Shown here: piece by piece, positions 26,066-34,831 of the stretch
Layout: every line of letters begins with the position of its first letter
Position numbering within the stretch: position 1 is the first letter of the stretch
Assembly (NCBI GenBank): GCA_018830285.1
Contig: JAHJSB010000014.1
Span: 1 to 64,000 of the forward strand
DNA length: 64,000 nucleotides
Direction of reading: 5' to 3'
Origin: Alphaproteobacteria bacterium
GTDB taxonomy: Bacteria; Pseudomonadota; Alphaproteobacteria; Caulobacterales; Hyphomonadaceae
Program-made: the position numbers and the translations under genes
Notes under the pieces: generated by a model
What the model saw: the letters and a program-made list of their open reading frames with translations, nothing else
The model's database searches: none
Told to the model about the DNA's origin: nothing

Positions 26066-26395
26066 CTATTTCGTCATATTCTTCAGACGGTCTTCGGAAT
26101 CGAATGCCCGTTTCAGGACGTCATGAGCGCTGCGAAGAACCGATTCCTTTTCGGTAACCGTGGCGCGTACCGATTCGATATCCTGGATCAGTTTGGAGAC
26201 GCGTCCATTCTTCAGCGAAAGCAGAAACGTTTCGGCCTCACCATGCTGGCCATCCAATATTCGCAGCGACTCTTCGAGATGCGCTGCTTGAGCGCCAGCC
26301 CGATCACGGTCCTGTTTCGCAAGGTGGAAATCCTGTTCCGCCTTTTGTCGCTTGAGCGATACGATTTTTTGCAAGTCAGGTTTGCGGCTGGCCAT
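26066..26395 (-). CDS. fliJ: FliJ-like flagellar export protein
   Basis: 109 residues, almost entirely coiled-coil (VSLKRQKAEQDFHLAKQDRDRAGAQ). Size, helical pattern and last place in a flagellar export operon fit FliJ, the stalk that links the FliI ATPase to FlhA. The family is poorly conserved, so this is position plus structure. The ATG at 26395 lies seven bases after the flhB stop; the frame extends to 26650 inside flhB but that is not conserved. fliI is not adjacent, which is unusual. Confidence 0.65.
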   Translation of the reverse strand: MASRKPDLQKIVSLKRQKAEQDFHLAKQDRDRAGAQAAHLEESLRILDGQHGEAETFLLSLKNGRVSKLIQDIESVRATVTEKESVLRSAHDVLKRAFDSEDRLKNMTK

Positions 26396-26402
26396 GATGA
26401 TC

Positions 26403-27476
26403 TCACATATGCTTGCGCACACTTTCCACAAAGTTGATGGCAGCGGCGACGGCGGCGAAATGCTCTGGATGAATTTCCGAGTCGACGTCCACAAGCTTGA
26501 AGATTGAACGGGTCGATGGCGGGTCCCGATATATTGGAATATTGTTGGCGATGGCGATTTCCCGGATTTTCGCGGCAAGGTGATCCATGCCCTTGGCGAC
26601 GCAAACCGGCGCCAGATTGTCGTCCGGATTCCACCTGAGCGCCACGGCATAGTGCTCAGGGTTGACCATCACGACGGTCGCTTCCTTGACATTCTGCAGC
26701 TGCTGGCCTTGCGTTATCCGCGAGCCAGCCTGACGCCGCTGTTGTTTCAGCTGTGGATCGCCTTCACTCTGCTTCATCTCCTTCTTCATCTCTTCGCGAG
26801 ACATTTTCAGCTTGTTCTCGTGAATGCGCCGTTGCAGCGGCAGGTCAAGGACTGCCAGCACGAGCTGAAACAAAAGAAACCACATGATCAGCTTGAGCGC
26901 CTGGCTGAATGTGAACGACGCAAAATGACCAAGTTCGATGGCGCTGCTGGCATAATAGTCCGTCGCCAGCTGGACCAGGAAAACGACCGCAATAATGCCT
27001 GCGAATCCCAGTTTGACGGTGTCCTTGAGAAAGTCCGTCATACCGGTCATGCCATAGCGCTTCTTCAGATTCTCGACCGGCGACAGCTTCTTCATATCCA
27101 TCTGGATTTTCTTGAAAGAGAACGAGATGGACCGCTGAATAATGAGCGCCGCCAAGACAACCGCCGCCAGGATCAAAAAGAGCAGGGCGAATTGCACGAG
27201 CAAGCTCTGGATCCAGCTCCTGGTCTGGCCTCCGCCTCCGCTAAACACATCATTTGCATAAGCGTCGATATGGTAGAGAAACGCCGAGAAATCGTCGAAC
27301 AAAGTATTGCCGACAACGCCCTGCAACACTACGCCCGCACCAAGTATGCCCGCGATCAAGGCGAACGCGTTCGCCTCCTTTGACTGAGCAACATTACCCT
27401 CGTCACGCGCCTGCTGGCGTTTGGTGTCGGTGGCGTCGAATTCCTTTTCACCACTATCGGGTTCCTGATCGGCCAT
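26403..27476 (-). CDS. flhB: Flagellar export switch protein FlhB
   Basis: 357 residues: N-terminal signature FDATDTKRQQARDEGNVAQSKE, four membrane segments, and the cytoplasmic domain MSREEMKKEMKQSEGDPQLKQQRR. The autocleavage motif, normally NPTH, reads NPEH at residues 272-275 (VVMVNPEHYAVALRW); Asn and Pro are kept. FlhB switches export from rod/hook to filament substrates. It follows fliR by eight bases. Confidence 0.96.
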   Translation of the reverse strand: MADQEPDSGEKEFDATDTKRQQARDEGNVAQSKEANAFALIAGILGAGVVLQGVVGNTLFDDFSAFLYHIDAYANDVFSGGGGQTRSWIQSLLVQFALLFLILAAVVLAALIIQRSISFSFKKIQMDMKKLSPVENLKKRYGMTGMTDFLKDTVKLGFAGIIAVVFLVQLATDYYASSAIELGHFASFTFSQALKLIMWFLLFQLVLAVLDLPLQRRIHENKLKMSREEMKKEMKQSEGDPQLKQQRRQAGSRITQGQQLQNVKEATVVMVNPEHYAVALRWNPDDNLAPVCVAKGMDHLAAKIREIAIANNIPIYRDPPSTRSIFKLVDVDSEIHPEHFAAVAAAINFVESVRKHM

Positions 27477-27484
27477 GCCCTACC

Positions 27485-28240
27485 CTACATCCATCCCACG
27501 ATCTGGATGACGCGGTCTTTCCATACAACCAGCAGCCCGACAACTGACAGGGCCAGCAAGATCGTGCCGCCTCCGATCATAAGCGGCGCACCGACAAAGG
27601 CGACCATCAGCTGTGGCAGGGCCTTGTTGATGAAGCCAAGGCAGATATTGTAAAGTAAATTGACAGCAACGAATGGCCAGGCGAGCAGAACCGCGAAGCC
27701 CACAGCAGAGAAACTCCGCTCAATCAGCATGTCCCAGTCGAGGGCCGACAGCGCGCCGACGGGAATGTCAGTATAGAGGCGCATCAGCGACGCGATGGCA
27801 TTCAGGTGGAAGTCGGCTGTCAGCAGAATGGCGGTGCCCGCCATTGAAAGCATGCTTCCGGTGAGACTCTGGGCTTCGCGTTCCAGGGCAACACCGAGAA
27901 GTTGTGACAGACCGATCGACTGCGAAATAATCGTACCGGCGATGCTGAGCATCCACACGGATACGCGCAGGATGGCCCCGAGGCAGAATCCTATCGTAAG
28001 TTCGCTCAACAGAAGCCCGCCGTATCCGGTTAAGGACTCCAGGGATGGGACGGCGACGACACCCGTACTGGCCATCGACATGGCAATCGCCAGCAGAATC
28101 ATGAGACGCAATTGCACCGGCACAACCTGTTCGCCGATTCCCGGCATGAAAAAGATCACGAAGGACAGCCGCGCCACGACCAAAAGGAACATCGACAGAA
28201 GGGGCGCCAGCTGACCCGCCAGTGCCGCAAGGTCGGCCAT
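27485..28240 (-). CDS. fliR: Flagellar export gate protein FliR
   Basis: 251 residues with six hydrophobic segments, FMPGIGEQVVPVQLRL near the N-terminus and FLLVVARLSFVIFF, typical of FliR. It forms the export gate with FliP and FliQ. The start overlaps the flhA stop (ATGA). Confidence 0.95.
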   Translation of the reverse strand: MADLAALAGQLAPLLSMFLLVVARLSFVIFFMPGIGEQVVPVQLRLMILLAIAMSMASTGVVAVPSLESLTGYGGLLLSELTIGFCLGAILRVSVWMLSIAGTIISQSIGLSQLLGVALEREAQSLTGSMLSMAGTAILLTADFHLNAIASLMRLYTDIPVGALSALDWDMLIERSFSAVGFAVLLAWPFVAVNLLYNICLGFINKALPQLMVAFVGAPLMIGGGTILLALSVVGLLVVWKDRVIQIVGWM

Positions 28241-30318
28241 CAGACAACGCCGATAATATACGGCTTGGTCTTTGCTGTGATTTCTTCGTAGGCCAGAACC
28301 GAATTGCGAATGCCTTTGCTCGCGAGGACGGTCTGCAGGAAGCGTCGGCGCCGCGACGACGTCGCTACGGAGGCGATCACGCCCTTCTTGGCCGCGTCAT
28401 TCAATTTCGATTGCACTTCATTGGTCAACTCGCCAAACATTTCGGGCGGCAGCGCGATATCGCTGCTGCCATTCTCATTATTGACCTCATACTGGGTGAA
28501 CTTCTGCTCCCAGTCTGTGGACAATTGAACCAGCGGCAGGCGGCCCTGGTCGTCCTGAAGCCGGTCCACGATCTGGAAGGCGAGACGCTGGCGCACAAGC
28601 TCGACTATCCTTGGCAGACCCGGCGATGAGGCTTTGGCTTCAGCAATCGCCTCGATGATCAGGAACAGGTTGCGGATGGAAACGCGCTCCTCGAGCAGCA
28701 AGCGCGCGACCGACAAGAGCATTTCGGGCGTGACTTTCGCCGGGATATACTCGTCCAGGAAGCGGCGGTTGGCGGCGGCCCGGTCGCTGTCGCTAACGGT
28801 CGTCAATGCATCGAGCGTATCGAGCATGACCATCCGCGTAAAGACCAATGCGAAGTTGGATTGGATCACTTCGAGCATGTGGGTCGCCAGGACCTCAATC
28901 GGCTCGACGACCGGAATGCCAGCTGCGGCCAGCTCCTGCTTCTTGCTGTTGGGCAACCACCGGGCTGCGGCCTTGTAGACGGGTTCCTTGACCTTCTCGC
29001 CTTGCATCTGCGGCGACTGGTCGTCTTCCATGAGTGCGAGGATGGAGCCGGGACGCAGCAAGCCGGAATCAAGGCGAACGCCCTGAATGCGGATCCTGTA
29101 TTCATTCCGCTTCAGCGTGGGATTGTCCGTCATGCGGATCGCCGGCAGAACGAACCCGTATTCTTCCGCGATGTAGCGACGGATTTTGTGGATCCGGCTT
29201 TCGAATCCGTTCTCTCCGAGCAGAACGAGGTTGACCAGATCGGGGGCAACTTCGAGGTGGATCTCGTCGGAATGAATGGAGTCGCCGAACTTCACAGGCT
29301 CGTCGACGGTCAGCTCCGGGACTTTTAGAGCTTCGGCATCCACCTCACGGCTTTTCCGGCGCACAAGGACCGAGGCCGTCGCAAAGCCTGCAGACGCAAG
29401 CATGAACGGCACGAACGGAAGACCGGGAAACAGCGCAAACACGAACAGGATTCCGGCCACGATCATCAAGGCGGCCACGTTGCTGCCGAGCTGCGCCACA
29501 AGGGCGAGGTCGATGGCGCCCTCCTCGCGTCCCTTGGACAGGAGCAGCGCGGATGCCACAGATACGATGACGGCGGGCACCTGCGACACGAGTCCGTCGC
29601 CGACAGTGAGGATGGAGTAATTGCTCAGGGCCTCGGAGAAGCTGAGGTGATGCACGGACAGGCCGATCGCGATTCCCGCAACCAGGTTCAGAGCCGTGAT
29701 CATCAGGCCGGCGATCGCGTCTCCCTTGACGAATTTCGATGCACCGTCGAGGGACCCGAGGAACGCCGCTTCTTCCTGTTCCTTCTGGCGACGTTTTTTC
29801 GCCTCCTCGTGGGTGATGGCACCCACGGCAAGGTCGGAGTCGATCGCCAGCTGCTTACCCGGCATGGCATCGAGCGCAAACCGTGCCCCCACTTCGGCCA
29901 TACGTCCGGCGCCCTTGGTGATAACCATGAAGTTGACGATCACGAGAACGCTGAACACGACCAGGCCAACGAAAAGGTTGCCGCCCATGATGAACATGGC
30001 GAAGCCTTCGATAACGCCGCCAGCTGCCTGTGTTCCCGTATGGCCTTCACCGATGATCAGCTTTGTCGAGGAGACGTTCAGCGCCAGGCGCAGGATCAGT
30101 GAGGCGAGGAGCACGCTGGGAAAGGACGAGAAATCCAGCGGCCGTTCGATGAAAACCGCAGTGGCAAAGATCAGGATTGCGAAGGCGAACGACATGGTCA
30201 GGCCGACATCCATCACCCATGCCGGGATCGGCAGGATCATCACGAGGATAACCATCATCAAGCCTATGGCCAGGAGCGACGTGGGCCGGGCCAGGCCAAA
30301 GTTCTTGGGTGTCTGCAC
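28240..30318 (-). CDS. flhA: Flagellar export protein FlhA
   Basis: 692 residues: eight N-terminal membrane segments with the family signature SSFPSVLLASLILRLALNVS region and the FHIPEP-type cytoplasmic loop GRMAEVGARFALDAMPGKQLAIDSDL, then the cytoplasmic ring domain (MLSVARLLLEERVSIRNL). FlhA converts proton motive force and docks export chaperones. Central gene of the flgB-to-fliJ operon. Confidence 0.97.
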   Translation of the reverse strand: MQTPKNFGLARPTSLLAIGLMMVILVMILPIPAWVMDVGLTMSFAFAILIFATAVFIERPLDFSSFPSVLLASLILRLALNVSSTKLIIGEGHTGTQAAGGVIEGFAMFIMGGNLFVGLVVFSVLVIVNFMVITKGAGRMAEVGARFALDAMPGKQLAIDSDLAVGAITHEEAKKRRQKEQEEAAFLGSLDGASKFVKGDAIAGLMITALNLVAGIAIGLSVHHLSFSEALSNYSILTVGDGLVSQVPAVIVSVASALLLSKGREEGAIDLALVAQLGSNVAALMIVAGILFVFALFPGLPFVPFMLASAGFATASVLVRRKSREVDAEALKVPELTVDEPVKFGDSIHSDEIHLEVAPDLVNLVLLGENGFESRIHKIRRYIAEEYGFVLPAIRMTDNPTLKRNEYRIRIQGVRLDSGLLRPGSILALMEDDQSPQMQGEKVKEPVYKAAARWLPNSKKQELAAAGIPVVEPIEVLATHMLEVIQSNFALVFTRMVMLDTLDALTTVSDSDRAAANRRFLDEYIPAKVTPEMLLSVARLLLEERVSIRNLFLIIEAIAEAKASSPGLPRIVELVRQRLAFQIVDRLQDDQGRLPLVQLSTDWEQKFTQYEVNNENGSSDIALPPEMFGELTNEVQSKLNDAAKKGVIASVATSSRRRRFLQTVLASKGIRNSVLAYEEITAKTKPYIIGVV

Positions 30319-30326
30319 GGGGAGGC

Positions 30327-30590
30327 CTATCGGGAAATGAGCGGCAGTACCGAATTATTGAACAGGTCTACGCAGATCCTGGTCATGTATCCGAGCGAAA
30401 GGAAAAATACGATTATGACCGCCAGGATCTTGGGGATGAAGGTCAGAGTGACTTCCTGGATAGATGTCAGGGCCTGCAAAAGGCCGATGGCAAAGCCGAC
30501 GACGAGCGTACACGCAAGAATGGGCATCGCCATCATCGCCGCCGCCCAGATATGGGCACGTAATACCTCGAAGATTTCTGCTTCGGACAT
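30327..30590 (-). CDS. fliQ: Flagellar export gate protein FliQ
   Basis: 87 residues with two membrane helices, VGFAIGLLQALTSIQEVTLTFIPKI, the standard FliQ pattern. Eight bases separate it from flhA. Confidence 0.94.
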   Translation of the reverse strand: MSEAEIFEVLRAHIWAAAMMAMPILACTLVVGFAIGLLQALTSIQEVTLTFIPKILAVIIVFFLSLGYMTRICVDLFNNSVLPLISR

Positions 30591-30605
30591 GACGACCCCC
30601 TGCTC

Positions 30606-30902
30606 TTAAACGGGCATTCTCAGCAGTTCCTGATAGGCTTCGACGACCTTGTCCCGGATGGTTACAGCGGCATCGAGCATCAGTTCCGCGTTTGCCAGCG
30701 CTGCCACCATGGCATGGGGGTCCGCTCCGGAAACGGCCGTTTGCATTGTGGTATTTTCGGCCTGCTGCAGAGCCGCCCGAAAATCCGCGACACCTTCGGC
30801 AACGACGTTCTTGTCAGCGTCTGCCTTTCCCACAGCCTTGGCAGTATCTGCTGGCCGCGTGGTATTCAGAGCCGTGTAGGCATTGAAACTTACTGTAGAC
30901 AT
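30606..30902 (-). CDS. fliE: Flagellar MS ring-rod junction protein FliE
   Basis: 98 residues ending with the conserved helix DPHAMVAALANAELMLDAAVTIRDKVVEAYQELLRMPV. FliE connects the MS ring to the proximal rod and is the first axial export substrate. It follows flgC by 17 bases. Confidence 0.93.
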   Translation of the reverse strand: MSTVSFNAYTALNTTRPADTAKAVGKADADKNVVAEGVADFRAALQQAENTTMQTAVSGADPHAMVAALANAELMLDAAVTIRDKVVEAYQELLRMPV

Positions 30903-30919
30903 GACTTCACTTTGCCCCT

Positions 30920-31303
30920 CTAGCGACGCAGGATATCAAGCAGAGACGTGTACATCGAACGCGCCTGCTGGAACGCGTTGAGGTTGGCTTCATAGGTGCG
31001 ATTGGCGCCCCGAAGGTCGGCCATTTCCATGATCAAAGACACATTCGACATCGTCACATAGCCGTCCTGGTCGGCCATCGGGTGCGACGGGTTATAGTCG
31101 CGCTGACCCGGAGTCTCGTCGAGTATCTGCTTCATCGCCGCGAATTGATCGGCCGAGGTGCCCTGCGGATCGATGAGAAGCATTTTTTTCTTGTAGCCAG
31201 GCGTATCGACATTGGAGATGTTCTCGGCGGCAACGGTAATCCGCTGCGACTCGAGCTGCATGCCGGAGACGGCTTGCTGCATAATTGCCTTGAGAGGATT
31301 CAT
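30920..31303 (-). CDS. flgC: Proximal rod protein FlgC
   Basis: 127 residues: the N-terminal rod motif GMQLESQRITVAAENISNVDTPGYKKK, VTMSNVSLIMEMADLRGANRTYEANLNAF and C-terminal coiled region. A normal-length FlgC. Confidence 0.95.
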   Translation of the reverse strand: MNPLKAIMQQAVSGMQLESQRITVAAENISNVDTPGYKKKMLLIDPQGTSADQFAAMKQILDETPGQRDYNPSHPMADQDGYVTMSNVSLIMEMADLRGANRTYEANLNAFQQARSMYTSLLDILRR

Positions 31304-31315
31304 CGTCGTCTTCCC

Positions 31316-31675
31316 TTAGCTTCTCTTGCCCATCGCAGTGCGCAACAGGTTGATTGATTTCGTATAGACAGTCAGTGCGAGCTGGTGCTGGCTCATGGCA
31401 TCGGCCGAATTGAGCATTTCCGCTTCCAGACTGACGGTGTTGCCATTCGGCGAGCCAATCGTATCCGCCTCAACTGTTCGAAACGGCGTCGACATCGCGT
31501 CGAGGGAGGACCCTGACGTCGCGCGCGCCATGTAACTTTCAAAAGACTCAAGTTTGGCGGCCTTGTAGCCGGGCTCATCGGCATGTGCGATGTTAGTCGC
31601 ACTTACCTTTTGGTTTTCTGCCGCGTGGCGCGCCATGGCGCCGAGAATCTGAAACATTGGTAGTTCGGATATCAT
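31316..31675 (-). CDS. flgB: Proximal rod protein FlgB
   Basis: 119 residues: rod motif ARHAAENQKVSATNIAHADEPGYKA and a C-terminal SMGKRS helix (SINLLRTAMGKRS). First gene of the flgB-flgC-fliE-fliQ-flhA-fliR-flhB-fliJ operon and divergent from fliI. The upstream region has GGTTAACC at 31690-31697 and TTAA pairs that resemble CtrA sites. Confidence 0.94.
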   Translation of the reverse strand: MISELPMFQILGAMARHAAENQKVSATNIAHADEPGYKAAKLESFESYMARATSGSSLDAMSTPFRTVEADTIGSPNGNTVSLEAEMLNSADAMSQHQLALTVYTKSINLLRTAMGKRS

Positions 31676-31760
31676 GGCCGATTCACTTTGGTTAACCGCA
31701 TCACAAGGTTTGGTAATATATGTTAAAGAAAGGGTTAATTAGGTGTGAAGGACTGCGTCC

Positions 31761-33110
31761 ATGCAGATGAAGGCGGCCACCTCATCATTGAAGCTGTTCA
31801 GGCTCTGGGGCACCGTCATTGATGTGGCGCCAGGCGTAATCAAGATCGCCGGAATCAGCGAACTCGCTGGCGTTGGAAATGAAATTATCATCGAAAAGCA
31901 AGGCACTACTGTTCTGGGCGAGATCCTGACCGTGTCTGGCGACAGTGTGACGGCGCTGCTGTTTTCACCCTGCGACATGCTTCGGATCGGCGATCCCGTA
32001 CAGATTGAACAGGAAGCCAGAATCGAGCCCGGCGACCATTGGCTGGGACAGATCGTTAACTACCGCGGCGATATCGCAAGCGGAGACAGCGCAACACCAA
32101 TGAAGCGCGCGACACCACGCAGGCTACTGGCGGCACCCCTGCCCGCCCACGCCCGCCGGGGAATCGGACCACGCCTCGCGTCCGGATGGATGGTGACCGA
32201 TACAGTACTGCCCATCTGTCGCGGACAGCGACTCGGATTGTTCGCAGGGTCGGGCGTGGGGAAATCCACATTTCTCGGATCACTGGCCGCCGGAATGGAG
32301 GCCGACCGGGTCGTCATCGCCCTGATCGGCGAACGTAGCCGAGAGGTGAACGAGTTTGTACGCAACGTTCTTCCCGAATCGATCATGTCGAAGACGGTCG
32401 TTGTCGCAGCGACCGCCAGCGAACCGCCCGGTGCCAAGAAACGCGCTGCCTATTGCGCCATGGCGGCCGCAGAGCATTTCCGGGATCAGGGCCTGAACGT
32501 GCTGTTCCTGTTCGATTCGATCACCCGGTTTGCCGAGGCGCATCGTGAAACTGCCCTTCTCGCGGGAGAAACGCCCGCCCTTAATGCCTTCCCGCCATCA
32601 ACCGTCCGCGTCGTCTCCGAACTGGCAGAGCGGACCGGGCCCGGCACTGACGGCAAGGGCGACATCACGGCGATCTATTCCGTACTCGTGGCCGGATCCG
32701 ATATGGAAGAGCCCGTCGCTGACATGATCCGCGGCATACTGGATGGCCACATCATCCTGGCCCGTGACATCGCGGAACGCGGCCGCTATCCGGCGATCGA
32801 TATCCTGCGCAGCGTCTCGCGCAGCCTGCCGCATGCGGCGACCGACGACGAGAACGCGCTCATTCGGGAATGCCGCCGGATGTTTGCCCTGTACGAAGAG
32901 ATTGCTCCCATGTTGCGGGCAAACCTCTACGAATTCGGCAAGGATGCCGAAGCCGACAGGGCGATCGCGCTGTATTCGCTGTTGGACCGCTATGCCGGCA
33001 CCCCCAATGACCTGGGCATCGAGGCAGCGTTTGATCAGCTTCGCGATATACTTCGCACCGAAAGGAGCCTGGCTGCACAGGCATTGCCGGCGACGCCGAT
33101 AGACCCATAA
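31761..33110 (+). CDS. fliI: Flagellum-specific ATPase FliI
   Basis: 449 residues, F1-beta-like: Walker A LFAGSGVGKSTFLG, Walker B VLFLFDSITRFAEAHRE, and the FliI/SctN signature AFPPSTVRVVSELAERTGPG. It hydrolyses ATP at the base of the export gate. It is a single-gene unit, divergent from flgB and convergent with the DUF1217 gene; fliJ is elsewhere. Confidence 0.96.
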   Translation: MQMKAATSSLKLFRLWGTVIDVAPGVIKIAGISELAGVGNEIIIEKQGTTVLGEILTVSGDSVTALLFSPCDMLRIGDPVQIEQEARIEPGDHWLGQIVNYRGDIASGDSATPMKRATPRRLLAAPLPAHARRGIGPRLASGWMVTDTVLPICRGQRLGLFAGSGVGKSTFLGSLAAGMEADRVVIALIGERSREVNEFVRNVLPESIMSKTVVVAATASEPPGAKKRAAYCAMAAAEHFRDQGLNVLFLFDSITRFAEAHRETALLAGETPALNAFPPSTVRVVSELAERTGPGTDGKGDITAIYSVLVAGSDMEEPVADMIRGILDGHIILARDIAERGRYPAIDILRSVSRSLPHAATDDENALIRECRRMFALYEEIAPMLRANLYEFGKDAEADRAIALYSLLDRYAGTPNDLGIEAAFDQLRDILRTERSLAAQALPATPIDP

Positions 33111-33938
33111 TTACAGCAGGCTGAGGAACAGGTTCTGGCTGCCCTGGCTGCCAAGCCCATTGCTCAAGAGTGTGAGCGCTGCCGATGCAGGCGAATAGCT
33201 TGATGCATTTTGTGAGATGGCCGACATGGCGTGAAATCTCTGGATGACTTGTTCGACATTCTCGGGCGCCGTCAGCTCTGACATCTCTCGAATTCCCAAC
33301 GTGCTCTGAAGGCGCTCCTTAAGGATGACTGCCTGACGCTCAAGCGGCAGCTTGCGGATATCCGTCGGCAAGTTGGTCGCACCCTCAAGCAGGGTTCGCG
33401 TAGGCACATCGCCGAGGATCCGATAAAGTATCGTGGTTTCGCTCGCCCCGGTTCCAGCTATTGCGCCGATACCCGACTTGTAGTTGAGGCTGAGCCGCAT
33501 GTTGTCGTCGACTTCGCCTACGGCCGCCTGAAAGGATTTGGCTTCAAAGTCTTCCGCCATACGCGACAGCGCCCCCGGTGACAGGGATATCTTCCCGTCC
33601 ACGATATCCAGCGCTTTGGCGAATGCAGTATATTTCGAATTGTTGAGGCGCGCGAGAAACGTGCTCTCAGGATCGGTCGATTCTTCGAGCACTTTGTCGA
33701 TGAAACCGCGCTTCCACTCTTCACCGCCAAGATCGAAAGATGTGAGAACGACGCGAAGCAGGCGCCGGTCATCGAGAAAGCTTTCGACAGCAACAGGTTC
33801 GGAAAACTTGTCTACGAGATAGTCACGGTCGAGCCGAACCTGCGGCGACTTGGAATAGCTTTCCAACTGGCGGTCATAAGTCGCCTCGAGGAATTTCCAC
33901 CCACCACTGCCGGACAGGGGTATGACGGGTTGAAACAT
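33111..33938 (-). CDS. DUF1217 family flagellar-associated protein
   Basis: 275 residues with two halves that resemble each other (EATYDRQLE...QVRLDRDYLVDKFSEPVAVESFLDDRRLLRVVLTSF), typical of DUF1217 proteins found only in alphaproteobacterial flagellar loci. Exact role is not known to me. Last gene of the flagellin-flaF-flbT unit, four bases after flbT; its end abuts the convergent fliI stop. Confidence 0.8.
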   Translation of the reverse strand: MFQPVIPLSGSGGWKFLEATYDRQLESYSKSPQVRLDRDYLVDKFSEPVAVESFLDDRRLLRVVLTSFDLGGEEWKRGFIDKVLEESTDPESTFLARLNNSKYTAFAKALDIVDGKISLSPGALSRMAEDFEAKSFQAAVGEVDDNMRLSLNYKSGIGAIAGTGASETTILYRILGDVPTRTLLEGATNLPTDIRKLPLERQAVILKERLQSTLGIREMSELTAPENVEQVIQRFHAMSAISQNASSYSPASAALTLLSNGLGSQGSQNLFLSLL

Positions 33939-33941
33939 CCG

Positions 33942-34376
33942 TCAGGCCACTTTCGTGTCAATCGCGGGCGCGAAGGTTTTGCTGGCCCGGGCCAGCAGCT
34001 GGTCTTCGATCACCAGTATCTGCCTGAGATGGCACAGTGCGGAGTAATAATTGTTCCGGCTGATCATCGAACGCAGCGTCGGAATGAGTTCCGGGTCGAT
34101 CGACTTGAAGACGTCGAGCAGCTTGGCGCACTCTTCATCAATTGCCGGCAATGTCCCGAACTCTTCGAGATCGCCGGTAATCAGCAACTGGACAGCGTAG
34201 TAGATCTGCTTGCACGGCGTATTGACGTCTTCCGGCCGGAGCGCGTCGCGGCACCGCAGCACCCTGACATCACTGTCCGTGATACGGATCCGGGCGGGCT
34301 TGTCGCCATTCTCGAGAACGGCGCCATTCACGATGAAGCGTTCCCCGGGAGCGATTTTCAGTACGAGTCCAGACAT
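33942..34376 (-). CDS. flbT: Flagellin mRNA regulator FlbT
   Basis: 144 residues matching FlbT (LKIAPGERFIVNGAVLENGDK..IRI, RVLRCRDALRPEDVNTPCKQIYYAVQLLI). In Caulobacter FlbT binds the flagellin 5' leader and reduces its stability until the hook is done. Its start overlaps the flaF stop (ATGA). A hairpin in the flagellin leader (36102-36118) is a candidate target. Confidence 0.93.
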   Translation of the reverse strand: MSGLVLKIAPGERFIVNGAVLENGDKPARIRITDSDVRVLRCRDALRPEDVNTPCKQIYYAVQLLITGDLEEFGTLPAIDEECAKLLDVFKSIDPELIPTLRSMISRNNYYSALCHLRQILVIEDQLLARASKTFAPAIDTKVA

Positions 34377-34765
34377 CAGGCAGCCTCACCTTGCAATTCG
34401 GGTTTATCCGAGCCGGCCAGTCCCGCAATGATGGGTTTGTTGACCTCAACCAGGTCGGCGATATCGCCCTCACCTGAGAGAATCTGCATGCTGGTTTTCT
34501 GCACGAATTTCGAAAGCTGAAGGAGGCGGGCCTTGAGATCATCCGGCAGTGCATTCGCAGGGCTCATCAGGTCGGTTGCGAGCAGCGTCCACAATTGCTG
34601 ATTTCGGTAGATCGCATCGGCCTTGGCAGCGGGTGTGGGAGACTCAGACCGAGCGACATCTTCAAGCGCATCAGTGATCTGAACAAAGAGTGCATGCTCG
34701 ATACCCTTGTCGCTGCCTGTGCGCTGCTGGATCTGACCGTAAGCCTTGTATGCCAAATTATGCAA
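34376..34765 (-). CDS. flaF: Flagellin synthesis regulator FlaF, TTG start
   Basis: 129 residues: LAYKAYGQIQQRTGSDKGIEHALFVQITDALE, YRNQQLWTLLATDLM and LISLSKFV-type C-terminus, the FlaF layout. I place the start at a TTG (34765) because a perfect AGGAGG lies at 34771-34776, five bases upstream, and FlaF proteins begin just before the YKAYG motif. ATG at 34822 would put the first 19 residues inside the preceding hairpin. FlaF promotes flagellin translation opposite FlbT. Confidence 0.88.
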   Translation of the reverse strand: MHNLAYKAYGQIQQRTGSDKGIEHALFVQITDALEDVARSESPTPAAKADAIYRNQQLWTLLATDLMSPANALPDDLKARLLQLSKFVQKTSMQILSGEGDIADLVEVNKPIIAGLAGSDKPELQGEAA

Positions 34766-34770
34766 AACGC

Positions 34771-34776
34771 CCTCCT
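34771..34776 (-). promoter_or_regulatory. Consensus Shine-Dalgarno deciding the flaF TTG start
   Basis: AGGAGG on the minus strand, five bases before TTG 34765. It is the best ribosome site in the flagellin operon and sets the flaF start despite the rare initiation codon. Confidence 0.75.
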
Positions 34777-34793
34777 GGCGACAAAGAAACAAT

Positions 34794-34820
34794 GGCCCGG
34801 GCGCATCATGCGTCCGGGCC
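34794..34820 (-). terminator. Strong hairpin between flagellin and flaF
   Basis: Twelve-base arms GGCCCGGRCGCA/TGCGYCCGGGCC (one G-T pair) with a three-base loop lie 11 bases after the flagellin stop. On the minus strand they are followed by ATTGTTTCTTTGT. This suits partial termination or 3'-end protection of the flagellin transcript. Confidence 0.8.
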
Positions 34821-34831
34821 ACCGATCAGTA

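Noticed and set aside
26066-26650. 194-codon version of the FliJ gene starting inside flhB
   Set aside because: The first 85 codons are the out-of-frame reading of the flhB end and are Ser/Arg/Pro-rich.
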